27,385 nucleotides of DNA from Schoenoplectus triqueter (lineage: Eukaryota > Streptophyta > Magnoliopsida > Poales > Cyperaceae), in NCBI GenBank assembly GCA_964058805.1, contig CAXKVV010001583.1, positions 1 to 27,385 of the forward strand, read 5' to 3'. A model generated the notes under the pieces. It had not been told where the DNA came from. It was given only the letters and a program-made list of their open reading frames with translations, and did no database searches. Below, in pieces: positions 1 through 9,505 of this stretch (its first letter is position 1; the number at the start of each line of letters is the position of its first letter). A program made the position numbers and the translations under genes.

Positions 1-2668
1 AGTGATGGAAGAGAGCTATTATGAAGATCATGCCAGAGGAGCTGTAGAAAAGATGCTTAATCAGATACACATTGTTGGAGAAGGGTACGAGTTGATTTGA
101 TTTCTATTCTTAACTTATGCAAAGCTTTCTCTCTCTTTATCTGTCCTCTCTCTCTTCCTCTTTTGTTTTTGTGAGAACTCTATTTCTCTATTTGTTTGGA
201 TCATTACATTTTTCTTTTTTGAAGTAGTAGACGAGAAGGCTGCTATGTAATTGCATTATTAAAACTTAAAAAATAGTTTACATGGATCATTACAATTTTA
301 CATGGTTCAAAAGCAGAGGATTGCTCTGGACCATGAAGCTTTATTAGCAATTCTCGTTAAATTTTATGATAAGAAATGCGAATTCTAAATCTATATATAT
401 ATATATATATATATTGTTTTCTGTTTTTATAGAATAATTGGTGGGGTCGTGCTAACAAAGAAGTCACAATGGATCTATTCAGATTCTTTCGATGTCAGTT
501 TGAGCAGCATTGATTTAGACATGGTCCAGGTATAAAACATAATAGGTTTTTTATGTAAAGGCTTTAGTGATCATAAACTGTGGCATTTTTTATGACGTTA
601 ATGTTGAAACCTTGTCTTTCTAGGGATTTACTTGGTGGCAGCATCAGTTCTTGGATGGAATAAAGGTGGACTTTATATATATGATCATACATTTTGTAGA
701 ATTTTGATTGTATTTATCATTTGTCATCTTTTTTTTAATTTATATTATGTTTATGTTTTTTTATGCAGACCATAGCTGTAGTTCCCCTTCCATGGATTGG
801 CGCGGTTCAATTTGGTTCCATGCAAAGAGTAAGTTTATATTTTTTTGTGAAAATAACTGGAAAGTAAAAAAAGAATCTCTCCGAATAAAAATTGATTGAT
901 TTGATAAATTATTTATTTTGTTTCGCAAGGTAGCTGAAAATCTGGAGTTTTCTGACAAAGTCAAACATGTGCTTGAGAAATCTAAATTCTTAGGCGGAGA
1001 TGCAATGATCTACAATCAACATTCTGCAAACAATTTCATACCAGTGCAGGTGCCACAAACCATACAATCAAACCTGCACTATGCTACCACAACTGATTCT
1101 GATTTGTCTGGTCAAATAAGACCAAATTGGTTTCCCCTCTCTACATTTGGTGAATTAGATAACAACTCCATCAATTTATCTCAATTTGAATTATGTGACA
1201 ATTTCCTTGGAATGAGTTCACAGCCAGGCTGTTCCACCGCCGCATCAACACCTCCAGATCAATTGTTGCTACCAGAAAATGATTTGCTCGAGAGTATGAT
1301 AACAGAGCTCAGTTGCAGTGCCTTTGCCCATGATTGGTGGGTTGACACAACATTACCTTCGGACACTAATTTCAATTTCAGCATTCCAAACTTAGGAAAT
1401 TCAAAACAATTCATCACCGAAGAACCTAGTCTTGAGCAATTACTTGGTACATTAATCACTGATTGCCAAAATAAACCCTCGGTGTCCCACTCAAAAAATC
1501 AACTTTGTCATACTTCAGATAACAGCAACAGTAACAACAGTAGCAGTATCATGCAAGGTAGTTCCATAGAGATGGTTTTGGAAGGTACAAATGGGAATTT
1601 TTTATCAGTTGATGATAATTGTAGCATAAATAATACAAAAAAGCCTGAAGAAGCTTCAAAGATGGTGAAGAAAAGAGCTAGGCCAGGTGAGAGTTCACGA
1701 CCTAGACCCAAAGACCGGCAACAGATTCAGGACCGTGTCAAAGAATTGCGTGAAATTGTCCCCAATAGTGCAAAGGTACTTATGCTGAAAAAAAAATTAA
1801 ATGCTTTTCTGTTTCATAATTTAGGAGACTCATCCAGTTTTGTTACTTGTACAGTGTAGCATTGATGCTTTGTTGGACCGCACCATCAAACATATGTTAT
1901 TTCTGCAAAGTGTAACTAAATATGCTGAGAAAGTTAAACAAGCTGATGAGCCCAAGGTGAATTTTATATCAATCATCAAAATCATTTTTGAAGTCCTCTT
2001 AACACTCTATATATGTGATCGTACCTATAAATTTTCACTAAATCCATTCTGTTATTTATCTTTAGATGATTGGGGAAGAGAGCGGTGTAGTGTTAAAAGA
2101 TAATTCCAGCAGCGGAAGCAGTGGAGACGGGGCCACATGGGCATATGAGGTGGCAGGCCAAACGATGGTCTGTCCAATCATTGTCGAGGAACTCATGCCA
2201 CCAGGCCAGATGCTCGTCGAGGTATGCTATAAAACAATGCCTGTTATACTACCTGCATTGTTGTATTTTTTTGAAAAAACCTGATGCCCTTTTCATTTAA
2301 CAGATGCTTTGTGAAGAAAGAGGATTCTTTCTTGAAATTGCTGACGTAATACGTAGTTTTGGTCTGACAATTCTCAAAGGTGTAATGGAACTACGAGATA
2401 GAAAAATCTGGGCACGATTTCTAGTTGAGGTAATGACAAATCTACGGAAATAAAATGTTTAAAAACTTCTCTTCAGTACTTGTTCTCTGAAATGGCTTTT
2501 GGTTTCTTATAGGCCAATCGAGACGTAACGAGGATGGACATATTCCTTTCACTTGTTCAATTGTTGCAGCAAACAAACACCATTAGGCATAGTGATCAAC
2601 TGGCTGAAGTTATTAAAAAGGGACCTCAAGCTTTCAAATATTACCAGCAGTTCCAGATTTGTAGCTAA
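1..2668 (+). CDS. LHW/LHL-type atypical bHLH transcription factor, 5' partial
   Basis: Nine exons by GT-AG sites and frame: <1-84, 433-529, 624-665, 769-828, 930-1775, 1855-1956, 2066-2221, 2304-2429, 2513-2668 (TAA 2666-2668). About 555 residues are visible. Exons 1-4 and the start of 5 encode the N-terminal bHLH-MYC/MYB_N-like region (GEGIIGGVV, SQWIYSDSFD, GFTWWQHQFLDGIKTIAVVP, GAVQFGSM). A long Ser/Asn-rich acidic linker follows (SNSNNSSS near 1525-1550). The atypical bHLH is split by the 79-bp intron 5: basic part and helix 1 KKRARPGE...RPRPKDRQQIQDRVKELREI, then CSIDALLDRTIKHMLFLQSV. The C-terminal domain (GATWAYEV, MVCPIIVEEL, LCEERGFFLEIADVI, KIWARFLVEANRDVTRMDIF) is ACT-like and typical of LHW/LHL proteins. 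Known for the family: nuclear heterodimers with TMO5-type bHLH proteins promote vascular cell division. LHW, LHL1, LHL2 and LHL3 orthologues cannot be told apart here. About 60 N-terminal residues are probably missing. No lesion seen. Confidence 0.93.
392..414. repeat. (TA)n microsatellite in intron 1
   Basis: An uninterrupted TA run of about 23 bp lies just upstream of the exon 2 acceptor of the bHLH gene. It is likely to vary in length between individuals. Confidence 0.9.
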
Positions 2669-3060
2669 AGATTAGAAATGGTTTAATCACAGATTTGAAA
2701 ATTTTGAGAAGGTGGAATCTGTAAATATGCCATATTTGGTTTGAGAAACCTTACACATGGCATTAATTGCTAAATTTGAAATTTGGCTTCAGTAGACCGA
2801 GTGTTCCAGTAGGTGTGGTTTGTGTCATGTTCCGAGTTGTTGCCAATTGCAATTTGTGTTTAGTTGTTACTAATGTGTTGATATGTAATGTTTTGTAATC
2901 TGATGCTATCATTCATGTATTAATCGTTTTCAACATGATCTTTTCATTGTGGTACCTTTTTGAAATTTGTTTTCCTCTGATGCCAGTTGATACAATGAAT
3001 GAATTAATCATTGTACAAGGAACATGGATTTGATAACAATTCCTGGAGAGAGTTTGGTGT
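2669..3060 (+). other. Probable 3' UTR and downstream flank of the bHLH gene
   Basis: The sequence after the TAA is U/G-rich, with TTGT-rich stretches around 2815-2905 of the kind found upstream of plant poly(A) sites. I see no canonical AATAAA and no coding potential. The actual cleavage site cannot be placed. Confidence 0.4.
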
Positions 3061-3065
3061 TGTTT

Positions 3066-3131
3066 TTATAACTTTTTTTTTTTTGAAATGGTTGACAGGG
3101 GCTGTCAACTTTGTTCTTATAACTTTTTTTT
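3066..3131. repeat. Small inverted repeat between two direct repeats
   Basis: GTTGACAG (3091-3098) and CTGTCAAC (3102-3109) form a near-perfect stem with a 3-base spacer. It is flanked on both sides by TTATAAC followed by a T-run (starting about 3066 and 3117). It could be the relic of a tiny insertion with its target duplication, or a chance hairpin. Confidence 0.5.
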
Positions 3132-4094
3132 AAAGCAGAACATGGTTAAAAACAATTCACACCCCTTCTCTTAATCTCCTGATAAACTCATGTCTATATC
3201 ACAATACTACGCTGCAAACATAAAATGTTTTCACTGACAACAGCCATACTGAAATGGTGTTACACATATCTCACATATACTGATATACATGCAACTGTAG
3301 ATCAAAATATTATAAAAAAAAATATTCTATTAGCATAAAAGAAAATTTCTAACAAAATTAAAAGAATTAGATTTTGGCTAATCTTTTTTTCTCTAATTCT
3401 TTTAATTTTAACAGATTTTTTTTTATTTTGTTCGAGTATTATTTAAATGATGGTGTAAAAGGTTATCAACACGGACTTACAACCAGATCCAAAGTACATT
3501 TTAAAAAATTATCAATCTTAACAATATATTTTGATCGAGTATTACTTTTATCTTTTTCATTTCTTGTTTCCTCAAAATTTTATTTTTTAATTAAAAATGA
3601 CCGATCTGAACCGCTCAATATAATCTTCATATTAAAATCTATTAGCTAGCACTAGTTTTAAAGGCTAGTAAATTTTAGCACAGGCCACAGATCAAAATAT
3701 TATCTTCTTCCACATTCAGATCTTATTCTAGGAGACGAGGAAGGGGTTACTAACTTGCAATCTTCAGAGTAGGCAAGAGAATTGATTTTAGCACAGGCCA
3801 CATGAACAGTTCGAATATTATTATCCTTTTATTCCATCAGTAAAGCCCGTGATAAACTTAAACAATAATAGGCTTTACTCATAACGATCTTCTCAAATGT
3901 CAAGGCCCAAATCTCGACCGTTTGTTGGTATAAATTTTCCTTTGCTTGGTGTCATGGACCTATCATGCGAGGCATATTTGCCCCAAAACGTACATCCCAT
4001 ATTTGCTTGGATTCTGTCAGGCCTCTTTTATTTTCCCCGATTTTCCTCTCATTCGGTTTTTTTCTCCCTCGTTAGTAACTTGCAATCTTGATTT
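3132..4094. other. Intergenic, no gene recognised; short dispersed duplicates
   Basis: I see no convincing coding sequence. TTTTAGCACAGGCCACA occurs at about 3674 and 3787. A GTTACTAACTTGCAATCTT-like string occurs at about 3746 and again (GTTAGTAACTTGCAATCTTG) at about 4072. A complementary pair around 3354-3412 (AAAATTAAAAGAATTAG / CTAATTCTTTTAATTTT) can form a hairpin. These look like remnants of old repeat insertions. Confidence 0.5.
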
Positions 4095-5295
4095 TTAGAG
4101 GTGATAATTGAGCGAGTCGGGTTTGGGTTTGGGTCTGGATTTGGATGGATCGAGTCGAATAAATTTGATCAAAAAAATTATCGGGTTCAAGTCTATTCGA
4201 TTTAAGTCGGGTTGGGTTTCGGGTCGAACGCTGTTAGATTTTTTCAGGTCTCGGATTATTTTGGGTCGAGTTTCAGATTCTTATTAACTCAGGTCATCTC
4301 GGATTTCGAGTCATTTGGATTCGGGTCGGGTTTCAAGTCATCTGATATCAGGTAGTCTCGAGTTTTGAGTTGTTTCGAGTCGGGCTGGGCCGAATCGAGT
4401 TCTTTTTATGTCATTATTTATTTCATGTCAAGTTGGATTTCGGGTCATCAGACTTAAAAAAATTTCAAAAATTTATTTTAACCAATATTAGATCTAAATT
4501 ATCAATTATATTATGATTAATTAGTTTGGGTATAATTAGATCAGTTTCAGATCGACATACTTCATTTATTTTATTAACATTAGTTTTTTTCTTATTATAA
4601 TTTTAATTTAGTGGACAACATAAATAAAAATTCCAGGCACAAGAAAATAGTATTAATAACATTTGCATTTTGATTCGTAATGCAATCATTTTTATCTCGA
4701 TATAAACTATGAATATATGTACATGTAGGTAATTTCTTAATTAAAATTACTAAAATTACACATGTAACTATTTATATGTGCTATATTGATAAAAATAATT
4801 ATTAATTTGTGACAAAATAAACTGACAGTCCAACATTGTTTATAAACAACAAATACTGTGAAATAACTAAGATGACACATATCACTTCTAGTTATAGTTC
4901 AATCATATATAAAATTTTTAAAATCGGGTTGGGTCGGGTTTCAGGTTGTTTAATCTCGGATCATCTCGGGTTTCAGATCATTCGGGTTCATATTAGGTCG
5001 GGTTTTGGGTCGTATGAACTCGGGTCATCTCGTACTTTGAGTCATTCGGGTTCAGATCAAGTCGAATTTCGGGTTATCTAATCCCAGGTCATCTCGAATT
5101 TCGGGTCGTTCGGATTCAAGATGGGTCATGTTTCGGATTAACTAATCTCGGATCATCTCGGATTTTTAGATCGTTCGGATTTGGATCGGATTAAATTCAG
5201 ATTAGTTTATCTTTCTGAAAAAAAATTAGATTAAATAGGGTTCAAGTCCGAATAAATCGGACAAATTTATCGATCGAATCAGCTACCTTACAGAT
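4095..5295. repeat. Degenerate GGGTCGGGTT-rich tracts with hAT-like end
   Basis: Two blocks of degenerate GGGTCGGGTTTCGGGTC-type sequence (about 4120-4450 and 4925-5280), both in the same orientation, flank an AT-rich core. The left edge TAGAGGTGATAATTG resembles the short termini of plant hAT-type elements. The right edge (ATTCAGCTACCTTACAG region read in reverse) is only loosely complementary, and I could not find a clean 8-bp duplication. Such tracts are common inside non-autonomous hAT-like elements in plants. The classification is inference. Confidence 0.45.
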
Positions 5296-5380
5296 TCCGC
5301 TCTACCCTCACTCTCCTACTCCCGGTTAATCTTTTCGTTTTTTTTCCAATTCTCTTTCTTCCCATTTTCTCTATTCTCTC

Positions 5381-5481
5381 TCCTTTATTTTTCACATTAT
5401 GTACTTTATTATTCATATTTCTCCTCATTTTTCTCGATTTGTCCCTCCTTTATTTTTCACATTATATACTTTATTATTCAT
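5381..5481. repeat. Direct repeat, two copies with 65-bp period
   Basis: A 36-bp string beginning TCCTTTATTTTTCACATTAT and ending TTATTATTCAT occurs at 5381-5416 and at 5446-5481 with one mismatch (G/A). It lies in a T/C-rich stretch with no coding signal. Confidence 0.8.
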
Positions 5482-5800
5482 TTCAAGTAATTTATGATTC
5501 TGCGTGCTCTTTTTCTCTTGGCACTGCAATTTTGTTTTTTCTTGGCTCTCATCTCTTATATATTTCGTCCTCACGTCTATCATCTTTCATTATATCATTC
5601 TCATTCTTTAATCTTATTTACTTTTACTTCAATTATTTTATATTTTTCACGTTTAATGTTTTATTATTCAACTTCTTAACATTATTATTTGATTTTCTGG
5701 ATTCATTATTAAAATTGGGTGATACTGACATGATTTTTCTTTCTAAATTTTTGTACCATTATAAATGATTAATAAAATAATTCTGTTGTTTTTTTATATT

Positions 5801-6138
5801 AAGGCTGTCAAAATTTGACCCAACCTAAATCTGATCTAACCCGAAATATCTTAAGAATTAATGAATCAGGTATGATAAAAAATTTTGATACATCATATAT
5901 CGACTCAATCTGATCCACTTAATTATATTTTTTTTGAAATTATTTTGTTATTTAAAACTAATTAAAGTTTTATATATACTAATTAAAAGTAATTATATAT
6001 TAATTACTATTAAATTTCTTAAAAATATATAAAATAGTGAATAAATACTTAATTATTTTATTTCAATAGGATCTAGATAAAAGATAATAAAATAATGATG
6101 ACCCGATTCAAACTCGACCTAATTCATTGACACCCCTT
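5801..6138. mobile_element. Candidate hAT-like MITE (about 340 bp)
   Basis: The left end is AAGGCTGTCAA. The right end, read on the minus strand, is AAGGGGTGTCAA. Both are followed inward by GACCC/GGGTC-type sequence, as in many plant hAT-like non-autonomous elements. The interior is AT-rich and non-coding. The flanking 8-mers do not match cleanly, so the target-site duplication is not established. Confidence 0.45.
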
Positions 6139-6314
6139 ATTTATACCTTGAATAAGAAGGATTTTTAATATAGGTGTATGTAATTTTCATTGTTAATTTT
6201 ATTATTGTGAATGACAAATACAAATGTGAAAAAAGTCTCTATAGATAAAAATATATTTAAATGTCGCTAATAATTTTATGAAGTTAGTAAAAATTGATTT
6301 TAGATGCTTCTATT

Positions 6315-8814
6315 CACTATCGAAACAAAAAGTTTTAGAACCACTTATACAAACGGTTCCAAAGCCAGGAGGTACTAAAAAATTTAACAATTAGTGTTAA
6401 AGGTCTTTCTAACAACAAACTTGAGAAGACATTTAGAACTGCTTTTTAACTAAAAATCTATTCTAAATAATATCTTTAGAGTTGGTTATTGATTAAAAAT
6501 CGATTCTAAAAGTCTCTTTAGAATCAATTATTAATTGAAAACTAATTATCAAGGTGTTATCATAATTTATCTACTTTCATAACCGGTGCTCAATGTCTCT
6601 TTAGAACATATTTTATACTAAAAATCGGTGCTAAAAGTGTTGTCATAATTCTTTAATAAAAGAATGTGTTTTTTTCAAGATTCCAAATAGTAATATCACG
6701 TTATCACAATAGTGCTGCAAAAAATATATCGCGCTATAGTGTGCTAAACCGGAAGCTATCATACATTATTTTTTTATCTAATTTAAAAATTATAATCTAT
6801 ATTTTCTATTAATTTTTATATAAAAGAAGTTTAATAGAGTAACTAACTAATAACTTATTGATTAAGGAGTTATAATTTATAATTATTCAATACAAACTCA
6901 AAATTATTATTCAAAATATCATGATACTGTAAAAAGTAAATAATTTTTCTATTTAAAATAATCTAAGTAACTGTAAATCCTATTATTTTGTTCATTAAAA
7001 TGATCATAATACTATAACTACATAAATTTGGGTCTCTCATGTTGTTCAAAATTAATTTTGAATAAAAATAATAAATTATATTGAATAACGTATTATTTTT
7101 CTGTTACACGCTATGCGCTATTGTGACCGCTATTATCGTTATAGCGATCATAACATGACATAGCGCAGTGTTATACAATAACATATTTTTGTATATTGAA
7201 AAATGTTATAACGCACTATCTAAAGCCTTGGTTTATAATAGAATAATGTTCTATATTTTTAATAAAAAAAATGTGTTTTTAATAACATATTTTTTTAGTT
7301 ATATTTTGGATAGCAGTTACTTGCAGGGCGTAGCTTTCATCGATGTCGAATTGTTACTCAGTTTGCCTGCCGTTCTTCCTTGTATGATTCATGAATGAAG
7401 GCTCGATGCCTTGGTGCAGAAAAACCTGTTGCATTTAAGAAAGTTGGATTGATAGTCTGAGTAACGGCATCAAATCTGTTGTTATTTTTGAAGGAGAATA
7501 GAGTTCCGTTATTTATTCTAAAAAAATACAAAAAAATCTAAAAATAAAAAAGTTTATAAATATATTTTTTTACTTGTAGATTGATAATCCGTCAAAATTT
7601 CATATAATTTCATAAATGTTTGATACTTCATCAAATATTATTAAATTTAACGGTTTTTCACTAATATTTGTAACAGTTTTAAATTAATGGTCTTTGATGG
7701 ACTATCAAACGTTAATGAAATTGTATAAAATTTGACAGACTATCAATCTATAAGTAAAATAACATATTTATAAAAAAAACTATTTTTTTGAAATAAATAA
7801 CGGGACCCTATTCTTCTACAAGAATAACAATAGATTTGGAGTCCTGAGTAAGAGTCCATTCTTACTGTGGTATCTTAGACATTGGTATCTTGTTTAGACC
7901 CGAAGCACGTTTCGAGGGGTTTTTCAAGAAACTCGAACAAAAGAACACAATGTGTTTCAATAACAAATAAATATATATTTTTTTATTTCTAAGAAAAACT
8001 CAAAAAAATCCAAAAAAAAAAAACCAAAAACTTCAAACATATTTTTGAGAAATCAAATGAGCTTTACATTAACATTATATATTTCATTGTGAACTTTTTG
8101 TGACCATATAGAATGCTCAATTGAAGTTTTACATCGAAAGTTATAGTCGTTTGAAGTTGAGGTGCTTAAATTTTAATTTTAGATTCATATCTCATCTCCA
8201 TTTTTATCAAATATTTTGAAACAAAATGAAAGCATAATATGAAGTACAAGAGGGAAGATTACAATACGGATGTTATATTATGTGGGTGTTCAATCAGAAG
8301 CGTTGGATTAAGTGAAAATAAACGATGAATATGATAAGAATTCATAATCCGTGACTGTCACTTTTTGAATTCTTATTGTCAGAACCTTTAAACATATTTT
8401 TTAACGAAAAATCATTTCTAAGGCAGTCTTAGCACTGATATTTAATTAATAACTAGTGCAAATATGTCTTTAGCACTGATTTTGTGTTAAATCCGGTGCT
8501 AAAAGTTATCATTTAGCACCGATTTTTCTTTCTAAACATTTTTTGAAAAAAAATCTTTTCTAACATAATTAGAAACAGTTTTCTATGAAAATATTTCCTA
8601 AAAATAACATTTAGAAATGATCTTTGCTGGGAACTGTTTTTTAAAGATAATTCAATGTTTCTAACAATTTTTTCTTTGTTTAGAAGTATTTTTTTTATTA
8701 ATAACAGTTTCTGAATATTTCATTAAAATTTTGATAATGTCACTGCTCTCTTTTAGAAATAATCATCCAATTAATCTGTTCTAATTGGATGTTTCTAAAT
8801 CTTTTTTTGTAGTG
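6315..8814. mobile_element. Probable non-autonomous CACTA (En/Spm) element
   Basis: The left terminus is CACTATCGAAACAAAAAG. The right terminus, read inward on the minus strand, is CACTACAAAAAAAGATTTAG. The subterminal regions contain many degenerate copies of a GGTGCTAAAAG/CTTTTAGCACC-like motif (for example near 6590, 6625, 8430, 8465, 8500, 8515), typical of CACTA ends. The 3-bp flanks are ATT and GTT, so the duplication is imperfect. The interior carries no transposase, only AT-rich DNA, a long inverted repeat (about 7459-7847) and a less AT-rich island (about 7311-7450). It ends 76 bp before the Mutator-like element. Confidence 0.55.
7459..7847. repeat. Long imperfect inverted repeat (foldback)
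   Basis: The left arm runs from about 7459 (GAGTAACGGCATCAAATCTG) to about 7640. The right arm, about 7668-7847, reads on the minus strand TACTCAGGACTCCAAATCTA and then follows the same order of words: TTGTTATT, GAATAG, CCCGTTATTTATT, GATTGATA, TCAAATTT, TTTGATA. By eye the arms match over most of about 180 bp. This is probably a foldback MITE nested in the CACTA-like element. It could be transcribed into a hairpin. Confidence 0.7.
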
Positions 8815-8881
8815 GTTTATTCAACATGTAACTAACTACACTTAATAGTGGTTTTATTCATACAAAAAGTTATATATGTTA

Positions 8882-8890
8882 GGTCATCTA
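8882..8890. repeat. Left 9-bp target-site duplication of the MULE
   Basis: GGTCATCTA immediately precedes the CAGATTTTATTATAAATAA terminus. The identical 9-mer follows the right terminus at 16550-16558. Nine bp is the usual Mutator-superfamily duplication length. Confidence 0.93.
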
Positions 8891-9000
8891 CAGATTTTAT
8901 TATAAATAATTATTAATAAAATAATATTATTAATAATAATAAGAGTGAGAACGGGTAAATTCCAAATCTACGAACCAAACCGCGCCACTGCCAGTGGCGT
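8891..9000 (+). repeat. Left terminal inverted repeat of the MULE
   Basis: Starts CAGATTTTATTATAAATAA and continues through a TAATAATAATAAGAG stretch and GAACGGGTAAATTCC into the first GCGCCACTG palindrome. Against the right repeat on the minus strand (CATATTTTATTATAAATAA, then GATAACGGTTAAATTCT), I count about ten differences and one 3-bp gap over 100 bp. The outer 60 bp are almost pure A/T. Confidence 0.93.
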
Positions 9001-9092
9001 CTTTCACAAACGCGCCACTGGCAGTGGCGTCTTTCACCAAACGCGCCACTGGCAGTGGCGCGTTTCCTCAGACCACGCCAGTGCCAGTGGCG
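8983..9092. repeat. Array of four 17-bp palindromes in left TIR
   Basis: Units at 8983-8999, 9013-9029, 9044-9060 and 9076-9092. Each reads CGCCACTG, one central base (C or G), CAGTGGCG; the fourth has one change in its left arm. The centres are 30-32 bp apart, about three helical turns, with TCTTTCAC-type spacers. GC content is far above the surroundings. Placement between the terminus and the TATA box suggests sites for transposase or a regulator, which is inference. Confidence 0.9.
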
Positions 9093-9103
9093 TCTATCTT
9101 TGC

Positions 9104-9111
9104 TATAAATA
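9104..9111 (+). promoter_or_regulatory. TATA box for the transposase gene
   Basis: TATAAATA lies 12 bp inside the last palindrome and 77 bp before the ATG at 9188, giving an expected leader of roughly 50 nt. A matching box sits at the mirror position in the right terminal repeat. Confidence 0.75.
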
Positions 9112-9289
9112 CCACCCCGCGGTTCATTTCTCACAACCACAAAAACAACAAACATCCAATTACAACAAACATCCATTTTTCTTCAAAATGCTACCGGATT
9201 TAAATTATAATCCCGATGAAGAAAATTATAATGCAGAACAACCGAGCGGCAGTAAATTTTTGACGGGAATATTTCCAAACCAGAATGAA

Positions 9290-9505
9290 ACCAATTCCTA
9301 TCCAACCCACGATCAAATCAATTCCTATCAAACCTACGATCAAACCAATTCCTATCCAACCCTCGATCAAACCAATTCCTATCAAACCCACGATCAAAAC
9401 AATTCATATCAAACCTACGATCAAATCAATTCCTATCAAACCTACGATTAAACCAATTCTTATCAAACCTACGATCAAACCAATTCCTATCCTACCTACG
9501 ATCAA
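9290..9505 (+). repeat. 27-bp tandem repeat in transposase N-terminus
   Basis: Eight in-frame 27-bp copies encode TNSYQTYDQ-type nonapeptides, with Q/P, Y/H/L and T/I/N variants. The TAA at 9449-9451 falls on a Gln codon of the sixth copy (CAA in its neighbours), a single C-to-T change. The peptide looks disordered. Confidence 0.93.

Noticed and set aside
708..964. Small open frames on both strands
   Set aside because: They overlap introns 3-4 and the start of exon 5 of the bHLH gene and carry no independent domain.
4120..5280. Interstitial telomere-like repeat
   Set aside because: The words are GGGTCGGGTT-like and irregular, not TTTAGGG arrays.
5439..5768. Hydrophobic Phe/Leu/Ser-rich frames resembling membrane proteins
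   Set aside because: T/C-rich DNA yields such peptides by composition. Two overlapping frames do so here, with no domain or gene structure.
8983..9092. CRISPR-like array of repeats with 13-15-bp spacers
   Set aside because: Plant nuclear context. Spacers are short and similar to each other, and the units are palindromes repeated at both ends of a transposon.
8913..9203. Overlapping open frames on both strands with Trp-Gln-Trp-Arg-type repeats
   Set aside because: They are translations of the palindromic array in the left terminal repeat. The palindromes explain why both strands stay open.
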